The notes under the pieces are model-generated. The model did no database searches and had not been told where the DNA came from. It saw only the letters and a program-made list of their open reading frames with translations. From the NCBI GenBank assembly GCA_036821645.1, contig DAISJD010000069.1:1-16276 (forward strand): a DNA stretch of 16,276 nucleotides, read 5' to 3'. The position numbers were made by a program, and so were the translations under genes. The stretch is from DAISJD01 sp036821645 (GTDB taxonomy: Bacteria > Pseudomonadota > Alphaproteobacteria > ATCC43930 > CGMCC-115725). Shown here one piece after another: positions 1-7,539 of this stretch (position 1 is the first letter of the stretch; the number at the start of each line of letters is the position of its first letter).

Positions 1-175
1 GGACCGTTTCGATGAAGCCGAGCCGCCCAAGCTCGTTCACCACTTTCATCAAATGGTTTTCCGAAACCCCATAGGCGCTCGCCACATCGCGGATTTGAAA
101 AAGACGCCCCGTTTCGTCGAGACCGATATAGATCAAGAGGCGCAGCGAATAATCCGTATAGCGTGTCAGGCGCAT
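1..175 (-). CDS. Rrf2-family transcriptional regulator, NsrR-like (N-terminal part only)
   Basis: The minus strand from 175 to the window edge encodes the first 58 residues of a winged-helix regulator beginning MRLTRYTDYSLRLLIYIGL. This opening and the following helix-turn-helix (about residues 27-52, with GVSENHLMKVVNELGRLG) are typical of the Rrf2 family and closest to NsrR, the nitric-oxide-sensing repressor that carries an Fe-S cluster. The cluster-binding cysteines would lie beyond the window, so NsrR identity cannot be confirmed; another Rrf2 member such as IscR or RirA is possible, though the RYTDYSLR start favours the NsrR branch. The ATG at 175 has a good Shine-Dalgarno (GAGG, 8 bases upstream). 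The gene is divergent from purB with about 155 bases between the two starts. The C-terminus is outside the window. Confidence 0.85.
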   Translation of the reverse strand, partial: MRLTRYTDYSLRLLIYIGLDETGRLFQIRDVASAYGVSENHLMKVVNELGRLGFIETV

Positions 176-330
176 CACCCGTTCCTCAGTGGCATCGGCC
201 CATCATTGCGCGATCAGCACAAGATGCAAGCCGGATGTGCAGAGCCCGCCATAGGAAGACGCGCCCGGCACTGTTATTGAAACGGTTCGATTTCACGTTC
301 AACCCATTCATCGCATCTTTGAGGCCGTCC

Positions 331-1635
331 ATGATCCCCCGTTACAGCCGCCCCGCCATGACCGCCATTTGGGCCCCCGAAAATCGGTTTCGGATTTGGT
401 TCGAAATCGAAGCCCATGCCTGCGATGCTCAGGCAGCCTTGGGCGTCATCCCGGTCGAGGCGGCCAAGGCCGTGTGGGAACGCGGCCAATGGGAAATCGA
501 CCGGATTGATGCGATCGAACGGGAAACCAAACACGACGTCATCGCCTTTCTCACCAATCTTGCCGAATATGTCGGCCCCGAGGCCCGTTTCGTCCATCAA
601 GGCATGACCTCGTCCGACGTGCTCGATACCTGTCTTGCGGTCCAATTGAAACAGGCCGCCGATATCCTGCTCGATGATTTGGATCAGTTGCTGGCTGCTT
701 TGAAGCGCCGGGCCTACGAACATCAAAATACCCTCACCGTCGGTCGCAGCCACGGCATCCACGCCGAACCCGTGACCTTCGGACTAAAACTCGCCGGTTA
801 TTATGCGGAATTCAGCCGCAACCGCGATCGTCTCAGGGCCGCACGGGCCGAAATCGCCACTTGCGCCATTTCCGGTGCGGTCGGCACCTTCGCCCATATC
901 GACCCCAGTGTTGAGGCCCATGTGGCGGCAAAACTGGGTCTTGCGATCGAACCCATTTCGACCCAGGTTATCCCGCGCGACCGACATGCCCTGTTCTTTG
1001 CCGTGCTGGGCGTCATCGCCTCGTCGATCGAACGGCTCGCCATCGAAATCCGCCATTTGCAACGCACCGAAGTGCGCGAGGCCGAGGAATATTTCTCCCC
1101 GGGTCAAAAGGGATCCTCCGCGATGCCCCACAAACGCAACCCGGTTTTGACCGAAAACCTGACCGGCATCGCCCGGGTCGTGCGCTCGGCGGTGATCCCG
1201 TTCATGGAAAACGTCGCCTTGTGGCACGAACGGGATATCTCGCATTCCTCGGTCGAACGGCTGTTGGCCCCCGATGCAACCGTTGCCCTCGATTTCGCGC
1301 TGGCGCGACTGACCGGGGTGATCGACAAGCTCGTGGTCTATCCCGATCAAATGCGCGCCAATCTCGACTCGCTGGGCGGGCTCGTTCATTCGCAGCGCGT
1401 GCTCTTGGCCCTGACCCAGGCGGGGATGAGCCGCGAAGATGCCTATGCCGCCGTTCAACGCAACGCCATGCCGGCTTGGCGCGGCGAAGGCCATTTCCTC
1501 ACCCTGTTGCAACAAGATGAGGCGGTGATGCGGCATCTCGGCCGCGAGGCGCTCTCTGCCCTCTTCGACGATGCCCATCACACCAAGCATGTGGCGACGA
1601 TTTTCGCGCGGGTCTTCGGACCCGACACCCCCTGA
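331..1635 (+). CDS. purB: Adenylosuccinate lyase PurB
   Basis: This 434-residue protein catalyses two fumarate-releasing steps of purine synthesis: SAICAR to AICAR, and adenylosuccinate to AMP. It works as a cytosolic homotetramer. The fumarate-lyase superfamily signature GSSAMPHKRNP begins at residue 261 and contains the flexible-loop serine that acts as catalytic base or acid. H141, in GRSHGIHAEP, matches the conserved catalytic histidine, and TSSDVLDT is the first conserved segment. Length agrees with the bacterial PurB family of about 430 residues. The reading frame stays open upstream, but the ATG at 331 is chosen because it gives the normal N-terminus (MIPRYSRPAM) and has GAGG six bases upstream. 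Its stop codon overlaps the start of the next gene (TGATG), so the two are probably translated together. It heads the purine locus and is divergent from an Rrf2 regulator. Confidence 0.97.
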   Translation: MIPRYSRPAMTAIWAPENRFRIWFEIEAHACDAQAALGVIPVEAAKAVWERGQWEIDRIDAIERETKHDVIAFLTNLAEYVGPEARFVHQGMTSSDVLDTCLAVQLKQAADILLDDLDQLLAALKRRAYEHQNTLTVGRSHGIHAEPVTFGLKLAGYYAEFSRNRDRLRAARAEIATCAISGAVGTFAHIDPSVEAHVAAKLGLAIEPISTQVIPRDRHALFFAVLGVIASSIERLAIEIRHLQRTEVREAEEYFSPGQKGSSAMPHKRNPVLTENLTGIARVVRSAVIPFMENVALWHERDISHSSVERLLAPDATVALDFALARLTGVIDKLVVYPDQMRANLDSLGGLVHSQRVLLALTQAGMSREDAYAAVQRNAMPAWRGEGHFLTLLQQDEAVMRHLGREALSALFDDAHHTKHVATIFARVFGPDTP

Positions 1636-2384
1636 TGTGCAGCGTGATCCTGCTGCGGAGGCCGGATCACGCCTGGCCTCTGCTGGTCGCTGCCAACCGC
1701 GATGAAATGCTGACCCGGCCCTGGTTGCCGCCGGATCGGCACTGGCCTGACCGTCCCGAGATCGTCGCCGGTCTCGACAGAACGGGGGGTGGGACATGGT
1801 TCGGCCTCAATCGACACGGCGTGATGGCGACCTTGTTGAACCGCACCGGCACGCTCGGTGCGGCCCCCGGCAAACGGTCGCGGGGCGAATTGGTGTTGGA
1901 TGCACTCGACTACCCCGATGCCGTGGTCGCCGCCGAGGCGTTGGCCGATCTCGATCCGCAGGCATATCGTCCGTTCAATCTCATTGTGGCCGACAATCGC
2001 GATGCCTATTGGCTTGCCCATCGCGGCGATGGGCGGATCACACGCGCCGCGATTCCCGAGGGACTCTCCCTGATCGCGGCCGAAGATCTGAACGACCCGA
2101 AGAGTGCGCGCATCGCCCGATACCGCCCAGAGTTTCTCGCGGCCGATCCCCCCATGCCGGAACGGGATGCGTGGCAGGATTGGCAAGCCCTCCTGACCGA
2201 CCGGACAGAGGGCGACCGGCACGACGCCCTGTGCTTTCGCCGGCAAAGCGGCTTTGCCACGGTCTGCCACCAACTCTTGGCCTTGCCCCGCATCGGGGAT
2301 GCCCGTCCGCCGCGATGGTTGTTTGCGCCCGCAAACCACGACACGCCAATACCGCCCGTCTGGCAGGACATCGCATGCCCCTGA
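1635..2384 (+). CDS. NRDE (TANGO2-type) family protein
   Basis: This 249-residue protein belongs to the NRDE/TANGO2 family, named for an Asn-Arg-Asp-Glu motif that is intact here at residues 21-24 (AANRDEML). The family is predicted to have an N-terminal-nucleophile hydrolase-like fold, with Cys2 (MCSVILL) exposed after removal of Met1. TGGGTWFGLNRHG, about residues 49-61, is a second conserved block. The molecular role in bacteria is not settled; eukaryotic TANGO2 has been linked to haem or lipid handling. The ATG at 1635 shares one base with the purB stop, indicating translational coupling, but this need not mean a purine function. No signal peptide or membrane segment is visible, so it is probably cytosolic. 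About 270 bases without a gene separate it from purC. Confidence 0.88.
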   Translation: MCSVILLRRPDHAWPLLVAANRDEMLTRPWLPPDRHWPDRPEIVAGLDRTGGGTWFGLNRHGVMATLLNRTGTLGAAPGKRSRGELVLDALDYPDAVVAAEALADLDPQAYRPFNLIVADNRDAYWLAHRGDGRITRAAIPEGLSLIAAEDLNDPKSARIARYRPEFLAADPPMPERDAWQDWQALLTDRTEGDRHDALCFRRQSGFATVCHQLLALPRIGDARPPRWLFAPANHDTPIPPVWQDIACP

Positions 2385-2654
2385 AACCAGCCAAAAAACC
2401 CCGACGAGGGGCGGGAAAACCCCGCATAACCGGACGAGCCATCCCATTTGGTTTCATGTGCTTCATGGCGCTTTCATGACACAAGCCCGGATATTGGTGA
2501 TATAGTGCCCCGGACCGATTCTGATCGATTGGTCGAGGTCGCGTTCATCGGTCCTTCACGGGGGGCGATGATGGTGCGGCCTTTGCTCTTTTAACGGTGA
2601 TAGCGTCGTTAGCGGTCGATTCCGCAGGCGCGCTCTATAATCGGGTGGCCCATA
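2385..2654 (+). other. Non-coding gap upstream of purC (leader region)
   Basis: These 270 bases between the NRDE gene and purC hold no convincing gene. Near the start are two small overlapping hairpins (2399-2411 and GCGGG/CCCGC at 2411-2425), too weak to call a terminator. Next come three TTCATG hexamers (2453, 2462, 2473), a possible promoter (2476-2506), and a leader of about 140 bases in which 2513-2520 could pair with either of two downstream segments. A perfect TATAAT at 2636-2641 lies too close to the purC start, without a good -35, to be a convincing promoter. Confidence 0.5.
2476..2506 (+). promoter_or_regulatory. Possible sigma-70-type promoter for purC
   Basis: ATGACA (2476-2481, five of six bases matching TTGACA) and TATAGT (2501-2506, five of six matching TATAAT) are separated by 19 bases, slightly longer than the ideal 17. 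Transcription would start near 2513 and give a leader of about 140 bases before purC. This is the best candidate in the gap, but it rests on consensus matching alone. Confidence 0.35.
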
Positions 2655-3419
2655 ATGTCCCGTCGCAGACAGATCTATGAAGGTAAGGCCAAAGTCCTGT
2701 TTGAAGGACCGGAGCCCGGCACGTTGGTGCAGTACTTCAAAGACGATGCCACCGCCTTTAACAATCAGAAAAAAGGCACGATTACCGGCAAGGGCGTGCT
2801 GAACAACCGGATCAGTGAATATATCATGACCCGGCTGAATGATGTCGGTGTGCCAACCCATTTCGTGCGCCGCCTCAACATGCGCGAGCAATTGGTGCGC
2901 GAGGTGGAAATCATCCCCCTCGAAGTCGTCGTGCGCAACGTCGCCGCAGGGTCCATGACCAAACGGCTCGGCATTGCCGAAGGGACGCAATTGCCCCGCT
3001 CGATCGTCGAGTATTATTACAAGAAAGACGAATTGAACGATCCCATGGTGTGCGAAGAGCATATCACCGCATTTGGGTGGGCGACGCCGCAAGATCTCGA
3101 CGAGATCATGGCGATGGCGCTGCGGGTCAATGATTTCCTCACCGGCCTCTTCCTCGGCATCGGCATTCGCCTCGTGGATTTCAAATTGGAATTCGGGCGC
3201 TTGTGGAACAATGACGAGATGCGGATCATCCTGGCCGACGAGATCAGCCCGGATAATTGCCGCCTCTGGGACGTCAAGACCGGGGCCAAGATGGATAAAG
3301 ATCGATTCCGTCAGGATCTCGGACAGGTAGAAGAAGCCTACCAAGAAGTGGCGCGCAGGCTCGGCATCCTCTTGGAAAACGGGGTGAGCGACCTCAATCC
3401 CCCGAAGATCACGCCCTAA
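2655..3419 (+). CDS. purC: SAICAR synthase PurC
   Basis: Phosphoribosylaminoimidazole-succinocarboxamide synthase, 254 residues, joins aspartate to CAIR using ATP in the cytosol; PurB then cleaves the product. The YEGKAK ATP-binding motif is at residues 8-13, followed by the DDATAFNN and KKGTITGKG blocks. Both family signatures are visible: VVRNVAAGS, near residue 95, and LVDFKLEFG at residues 173-181. Length and motif order match the stand-alone bacterial enzyme. The ATG at 2655 gives the standard short N-terminus (MSRRRQIYEGK). Many alphaproteobacteria carry a DUF1476 gene directly before purC; here that position is empty. A stem-loop follows the stop codon, before purS. Confidence 0.97.
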   Translation: MSRRRQIYEGKAKVLFEGPEPGTLVQYFKDDATAFNNQKKGTITGKGVLNNRISEYIMTRLNDVGVPTHFVRRLNMREQLVREVEIIPLEVVVRNVAAGSMTKRLGIAEGTQLPRSIVEYYYKKDELNDPMVCEEHITAFGWATPQDLDEIMAMALRVNDFLTGLFLGIGIRLVDFKLEFGRLWNNDEMRIILADEISPDNCRLWDVKTGAKMDKDRFRQDLGQVEEAYQEVARRLGILLENGVSDLNPPKITP

Positions 3420-3425
3420 TTCACG

Positions 3426-3450
3426 GGGGGCCACGCCCCGCATGGCCCCC
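3426..3450 (+). terminator. Stem-loop in the purC-purS gap (possible terminator or attenuator)
   Basis: GGGGGCCA (3426-3433) is the exact reverse complement of TGGCCCCC (3443-3450), giving an 8-bp GC-rich stem with a 9-base loop, beginning 7 bases after the purC stop codon. No T-run follows, so it may reduce read-through or protect the purC 3' end rather than stop transcription fully. purS to purL follow on the same strand. Confidence 0.45.
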
Positions 3451-3524
3451 GATTATCTCCGAAATCGCCGATGCCGCCGGGTCGCCCCGGTCGGCCTCGT
3501 GCGGTTTGCAACAAGCGAGCAACC

Positions 3525-3764
3525 ATGAAGGTCAAAGTTCATATCACCCTGAAAGCGGGCGTCCTCGATCCCCAGGGGACCGCCATTCAACATGCCTTGG
3601 GCTCTCTTGGATTTGCCGGCGTCGATCGCGTGCGCCAAGGCAAATATATCGAACTCGATCTCGCCGAAACCGATGCCGAAACCGCCCTCGCCCAGGCCCG
3701 CACTATGTGCGAACGGTTGCTGGCCAATACCGTCATCGAAAATTATACCGTGACCCTGGCATAA
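3525..3764 (+). CDS. purS: FGAM synthase subunit PurS
   Basis: PurS is the small structural subunit of the three-part formylglycinamidine ribonucleotide synthetase. It bridges the glutaminase PurQ and the synthetase PurL in organisms that lack the large fused PurL. The 79-residue length is typical. The N-terminus MKVKVHITLKAGVLDPQG and the blocks GKYIEL and CERLLANTVIENY are family hallmarks. The frame is open further upstream, but the ATG at 3525 is the start that gives the usual family N-terminus; the Shine-Dalgarno is weak (AGCGAG region). purQ begins about 100 bases downstream, a longer gap than in most pur operons. Confidence 0.95.
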   Translation: MKVKVHITLKAGVLDPQGTAIQHALGSLGFAGVDRVRQGKYIELDLAETDAETALAQARTMCERLLANTVIENYTVTLA

Positions 3765-3865
3765 CGCGCGTCCCGCCGCGTGGCACCCCAGCCCCCGTTC
3801 AGGGCCGGACGGCCACAATCGGACGATTTTTCGTGCCAAGAACGACCCGATCAAGGAAATAGAAC

Positions 3866-4555
3866 ATGAAAGCCGCCGTCATCGTCTTTCCTGGTTCTAA
3901 TTGCGACCGCGATATCGCCGTTGCCGTAGAACGCATCACCCAAAAGCCGGTCGAGATGGTCTGGCACCGAACGGGCGCTCTGCCCGATGTCGACCTCGTC
4001 ATCCTGCCGGGGGGGTTCAGCTACGGCGACTACCTGCGGTCCGGGGCGATGGCCGCCCATTCCCCGATCATGCGCGAAATCGTCGCCAAGGCGGAGCGGG
4101 GTCTGGCCGTGCTGGGCATTTGCAACGGGTTTCAGATCTTGACCGAAAGCGGGCTCTTGCCCGGTGCGTTGATGCGCAATCGGGGCTTGAAATTCATCAA
4201 TCGCCCGGTCAAAACCCGGGTCGAAACCAGTCAGTCGATCTTTACCAATCGCTACGAGGCGGGTCAGATCGTGACGATTCCCATCGCCCATGCCGATGGT
4301 TGCTACGTCGCAGACGAGACCGTGCTCGACGATCTCGACTCTCACGGTCAAGTCGCCTTTCGCTATTGCGACGAGACCGGGGCCATCACCGATGCGGCCA
4401 ACCCGAACGGGTCGGCGCGCAATATCGCCGGAATTTTCAACAAGACGAAAACGGTCTTGGGGTATATGCCCCATCCAGAACGCGCCTGCGAGCCGCAATT
4501 CGGCGGAACGGACGGCATCGCCTTATTTCAGAGCCTGCTCGGAGCCTTATCGTGA
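3866..4555 (+). CDS. purQ: FGAM synthase glutaminase subunit PurQ
   Basis: PurQ, 229 residues, is a class I glutamine amidotransferase. It releases ammonia from glutamine and passes it to PurL. The catalytic triad is visible: Cys86 in GICNGFQ, with His203 and Glu205 in MPHPER. The oxyanion-loop block PGGFSYGDYLRSG is also present. The length fits the stand-alone subunit. The ATG at 3866 has AAGGA 8 bases upstream. Its TGA stop overlaps the GTG start of purL by four bases (GTGA), so the ammonia donor and acceptor subunits should be produced in balance by translational coupling. Confidence 0.97.
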   Translation: MKAAVIVFPGSNCDRDIAVAVERITQKPVEMVWHRTGALPDVDLVILPGGFSYGDYLRSGAMAAHSPIMREIVAKAERGLAVLGICNGFQILTESGLLPGALMRNRGLKFINRPVKTRVETSQSIFTNRYEAGQIVTIPIAHADGCYVADETVLDDLDSHGQVAFRYCDETGAITDAANPNGSARNIAGIFNKTKTVLGYMPHPERACEPQFGGTDGIALFQSLLGALS

Positions 4556-6747
4556 GCCATACCGCCATCACCCCCGAGATCGTCGCCCAGCACGGCCTGA
4601 CACCACAAGAATTCGACCGGGCCTGCGCCATTCTCGGCCGCACCCCCAATCTGACCGAACTTGGGGTTTTTTCGGTGATGTGGAGCGAACATTGTTCCTA
4701 CAAATCATCGAAGCTCCATCTCAAAAAACTGCCGATCACGGGCCCGCATGTCATTTGCGGGCCGGGTGAGAATGCCGGCGTCATCGATATCGGCGATCGT
4801 CAGGCCGCGATTTTCAAGATGGAAAGCCATAATCATCCTTCCTTCATCGAACCTTATCAGGGGGCGGCGACGGGGGTCGGCGGGATCTTGCGCGACGTCT
4901 TCACCATGGGGGCGCGGCCCATCGCCAATTTGAACGCCCTGCGCTTTGGCAGTCCCGATCACCCGCGCACGCGCCATCTGGTATCGGGCGTCGTGGCCGG
5001 GATCGGCGGTTACGGCAATTGCGTGGGCGTGCCGACGGTCGGGGGCGAAACCAATTTCCACCCGGCCTATAACGGCAATATCCTGGTCAATGCCATGACC
5101 GTCGGCCTTGCGGACCAAGATAAGATTTTCTATTCGGCTGCCGCAGGGCCGGGTAATCCCGTGATTTATGTCGGGGCCAAGACCGGACGCGACGGCATTC
5201 ACGGGGCAACCATGGCGTCGGCGGAATTCAGCGAGGATTCCGAGGCCAAACGCCCGACGGTTCAGGTCGGCGATCCGTTTACGGAAAAACTCCTGATCGA
5301 AGCCTGCCTCGAACTCATGTCCGGCGACGCCATCGTGGCGATTCAGGATATGGGGGCGGCGGGCCTCACCTCCTCGTCGGTTGAAATGGCGGGCAAGGGC
5401 GGCCTCGGCATCGAATTGACCCTCGACCAAGTGCCGATGCGTGAAGAGGGCATGACCCCTTACGAGATCATGCTGTCCGAAAGTCAAGAACGCATGTTGA
5501 TGATCCTGAAACCCGGTCGCGAGGCCGAGGCCAAACGGATCTTCGACAAATGGGAATTGGATTTCGCCGTCATCGGTCGCGTGACCGAAACCGGCCATCT
5601 GGTTCTCACCATGCACGGCGAAACCGTGGCGGACCTGCCGGTCGAACCGCTCGTCTCCGAAGCGCCGCTTTACGATCGCCCGCACGAGGCGACCCCGACG
5701 GCGCCCACGATCGCCGCCGACACGCTCGCCTGTCCGGCCGATCTGGGCCTCGCCCTGCGCCGTCTCATCGCCAGCCCCGACATTGCCAGCAAAGCCTGGA
5801 TCTACGAACAATATGACCGTTCGGTCATGGGCGACACGGTGGCCGATTTGGCCGGCGACGCCGCCATCGTACGGGTCCATGGCACAGAAAAGGCCCTGGC
5901 CCTCGTCACCGACTGCACGCCGCGTTATTGTTTTGCCGACCCCTATCGCGGCGGGGCGCAGGCGGTGGCCGAAACCTGGCGCAACATCACCGCGACCGGT
6001 GCCACCCCCCTTGCCATCACCGACAATCTGAATTTCGGCAATCCCGAACGGCCCCGGATCATGGGCCAGATCGTCGGCTGTATCGACGGCATGCGCGATG
6101 CCTGCCTCGCCTTGGATTACCCGGTCGTCTCGGGCAATGTCTCGCTTTATAACGAAACGAACGGCACCGCCATCCTACCGACCCCGGCGATCGGCGGCGT
6201 CGGTCTCATTCAAAATGTCGCCGACGCGGTCGGCAGCGCCTTCAAGAAGGTCGGCGACACCATCCTCTTGATCGGTGCCACGGACGGGCATTTGGGGGCC
6301 AGCCTCTATCTGCGCGAGGTCGAAGGCCGGGAAGACGGGGCCCCGCCGCCGGTCGATCTTGCCGCCGAACGCCGCAACGGCGATTTCGTGCGGGGTGCCA
6401 TCCTGGCCGGGCATGTCACGGCTTGCCACGATGTCAGCGATGGCGGTGCCGCCGTGGCGTTGAGTGAAATGGCGATCGCAGGCGGCATCGGGGCGACGCT
6501 CGACACCCTGCCGGGGGCGGGACTGTTGCCGCACGCGGCTTGGTTCGGGGAAGATCAGGGCCGTTATCTCCTGACGAGTGCGGTGCCGGAAACCATCCTG
6601 TCCCAGGCGACAGCGGCGGGCGTGCCGGTTCAAGTCTTGGGCAAGACGGGGGGCGACACGCTTGCCGGGCCCGCACTCGCCCCCATCCCGCTTGCCCAGT
6701 TACGGCATTTGCATCGCGACTGGCTGCCATCTTATATGGCGGGCTGA
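4552..6747 (+). CDS. purL: FGAM synthase large subunit PurL (small-type, no glutaminase domain)
   Basis: This 731-residue phosphoribosylformylglycinamidine synthase subunit uses ATP and ammonia to convert FGAR to FGAM. It has the duplicated AIRS-like (PurM-like) fold. The conserved catalytic segment MWSEHCSYKSSK contains His47, and ESHNHPSFIEPYQGAATGVGG begins near residue 91. The second half holds GNVSLYNET and DNLNFGNPERP, and the C-terminal CHDVSDGGAAVALSEMA is also conserved. No glutaminase domain is present, as expected with separate purQ and purS. The open frame extends far upstream within purQ, but the GTG at 4552 is the sensible start: it gives the normal N-terminus (SHTAITPEIVAQHGL) and overlaps the purQ stop by four bases. 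Confidence 0.97.
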   Translation: MSHTAITPEIVAQHGLTPQEFDRACAILGRTPNLTELGVFSVMWSEHCSYKSSKLHLKKLPITGPHVICGPGENAGVIDIGDRQAAIFKMESHNHPSFIEPYQGAATGVGGILRDVFTMGARPIANLNALRFGSPDHPRTRHLVSGVVAGIGGYGNCVGVPTVGGETNFHPAYNGNILVNAMTVGLADQDKIFYSAAAGPGNPVIYVGAKTGRDGIHGATMASAEFSEDSEAKRPTVQVGDPFTEKLLIEACLELMSGDAIVAIQDMGAAGLTSSSVEMAGKGGLGIELTLDQVPMREEGMTPYEIMLSESQERMLMILKPGREAEAKRIFDKWELDFAVIGRVTETGHLVLTMHGETVADLPVEPLVSEAPLYDRPHEATPTAPTIAADTLACPADLGLALRRLIASPDIASKAWIYEQYDRSVMGDTVADLAGDAAIVRVHGTEKALALVTDCTPRYCFADPYRGGAQAVAETWRNITATGATPLAITDNLNFGNPERPRIMGQIVGCIDGMRDACLALDYPVVSGNVSLYNETNGTAILPTPAIGGVGLIQNVADAVGSAFKKVGDTILLIGATDGHLGASLYLREVEGREDGAPPPVDLAAERRNGDFVRGAILAGHVTACHDVSDGGAAVALSEMAIAGGIGATLDTLPGAGLLPHAAWFGEDQGRYLLTSAVPETILSQATAAGVPVQVLGKTGGDTLAGPALAPIPLAQLRHLHRDWLPSYMAG

Positions 6748-6792
6748 TCTTTCCACACGGATCTTCACCCTTCTTGATAAAGGATTGTCCCC

Positions 6793-7023
6793 ATGGCGAT
6801 GCAGGCTCATGAAATCGAAGCGCTCATCAAAGAAGCGATGCCCGATGCCGAGGTCCAGATTCAAGATCTGCGCGGCGACGGCGATCATTACGCCGCCACC
6901 GTCCGCTCTGCCGCGTTTCAGGGCAAAAACCGGGTGCAGCAGCATCAAATGGTCTATGCAGCCTTGAAGGGCCGCATGGGCGGCGTGCTGCATGCCTTGC
7001 AATTGACGACATCGGCGCGATAA
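6793..7023 (+). CDS. BolA family protein
   Basis: This 76-residue protein has the BolA fold. The family core FQGKNRVQQHQMVYAAL spans residues 42-58, and His32 (GDGDHY) and His51 occupy positions linked in this family to shared [2Fe-2S] ligation with CGFS glutaredoxins. The short length and absence of cysteine resemble the BolA2/BolA3/IbaG branch rather than the longer E. coli BolA. The monothiol glutaredoxin gene follows immediately, which supports a role in Fe-S or iron handling. The ATG at 6793 has AAAGGA 8 bases upstream; a second ATG two codons later is possible. It starts 45 bases after purL, so it is likely co-transcribed with the purine genes. A strong stem-loop lies just after its stop. 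Confidence 0.93.
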   Translation: MAMQAHEIEALIKEAMPDAEVQIQDLRGDGDHYAATVRSAAFQGKNRVQQHQMVYAALKGRMGGVLHALQLTTSAR

Positions 7024-7031
7024 CGCGCCCT

Positions 7032-7058
7032 GCCCCCTGGATCTTCGGTCCGGGGGGC
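7032..7058 (+). terminator. GC-rich stem-loop after bolA (terminator or attenuator)
   Basis: GCCCCCTGGA (7032-7041) pairs with TCCGGGGGGC (7049-7058) over 10 bp with one G-U pair, enclosing a 7-base loop TCTTCGG. Only a broken pyrimidine run follows (CTATATCTCTCTC). It could end most transcripts of the pur-bolA unit and lower expression of grxD, which has its own strong ribosome site downstream. Confidence 0.55.
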
Positions 7059-7126
7059 CTATATCTCTCTCATCATGGGGCGATCCCCCGCCTGCTTTGC
7101 GCATTCATCAGGAGAAAGACCGGATC

Positions 7127-7468
7127 ATGGCCGACACTGCGATTTTCGAGCGAATCAAATCCGATATCACGGATAACCAAGTCGTCCTGTTCATGAAGGG
7201 CACGCCCGTCTTCCCGCAATGCGGTTTTTCCTCGCTGGCGGTCCAAATCCTGACCCATCTCGGCGTCAAGTTCAAAGGGGTGGACGTGCTGTCCGACCCT
7301 GCCATCCGCCAAGGGATCAAGGATTTTTCCAACTGGCCGACCGTCCCGCAGCTCTACATCGCCGGTGAATTCGTCGGCGGTTCCGACATCATGCGGGAAA
7401 TGTACGAAACGGGCGAATTGGAAAAACTGCTCCACGACAAGAACGTGCCCCATCGCCACGACCATTGA
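7127..7468 (+). CDS. grxD: Monothiol (CGFS-type) glutaredoxin
   Basis: This 113-residue monothiol glutaredoxin binds and transfers [2Fe-2S] clusters with glutathione, often together with BolA proteins. The CGFS active site is at residues 32-35, the conserved lysine K24 in FMKGTP contacts glutathione, and WPTVPQLY (70-77) and GGSD (84-87) complete the glutathione-binding groove. Length matches E. coli GrxD. The frame is open upstream to 7097, but the ATG at 7127 gives the standard N-terminus (MADTAIFERIK) and has AGGAGA upstream. The C-terminus ends in an unusual His-rich tail, HRHDH, whose meaning is unknown. It follows bolA by about 100 bases and is itself followed by a strong 13-bp hairpin. 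Confidence 0.95.
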   Translation: MADTAIFERIKSDITDNQVVLFMKGTPVFPQCGFSSLAVQILTHLGVKFKGVDVLSDPAIRQGIKDFSNWPTVPQLYIAGEFVGGSDIMREMYETGELEKLLHDKNVPHRHDH

Positions 7469-7500
7469 TCGACGGGTCGTTCAATAAAAATTACCTAATC

Positions 7501-7534
7501 AAACACTAGCCAGTTTTATTTCTGGCTAGTGTTT
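7501..7534. terminator. Perfect 13-bp hairpin, probable bidirectional terminator
   Basis: AAACACTAGCCAG (7501-7513) is the exact reverse complement of CTGGCTAGTGTTT (7522-7534), with an 8-base loop TTTTATTT. It lies 32 bases after the grxD stop and 5 bases beyond the end of the converging minus-strand JAMM-like gene, so it is well placed to end transcription from both sides. T/A-rich flanks exist on both sides. Confidence 0.8.
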
Positions 7535-7539
7535 CATAT

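Noticed and set aside
784..1797. Long minus-strand open frame (337 codons) across purB and the NRDE gene
   Set aside because: It is antisense to two well-supported genes, its translation has no recognisable domain, and such open frames are common opposite GC-rich genes.
2636..2641. Perfect TATAAT just before purC
   Set aside because: No matching -35 at 16-18 bases, and the transcript would start only about 7 bases before the start codon.
2555..3431. 12-base direct repeat TTCACGGGGGGC at 2555-2566 and 3420-3431 flanking purC
   Set aside because: In a 16-kb window several 12-base repeats are expected by chance; purC is a normal resident gene and nothing suggests a mobile unit.
3901..4551. Upstream extension of the purL frame inside purQ
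   Set aside because: The extension has no homology-like features and overlaps intact purQ; the GTG at 4552 gives the standard PurL N-terminus.
4705..5880. Minus-strand open frame of 391 codons opposite purL
   Set aside because: Shadow of purL codon bias; the translation is His/Arg/Gly-rich with no family resemblance.
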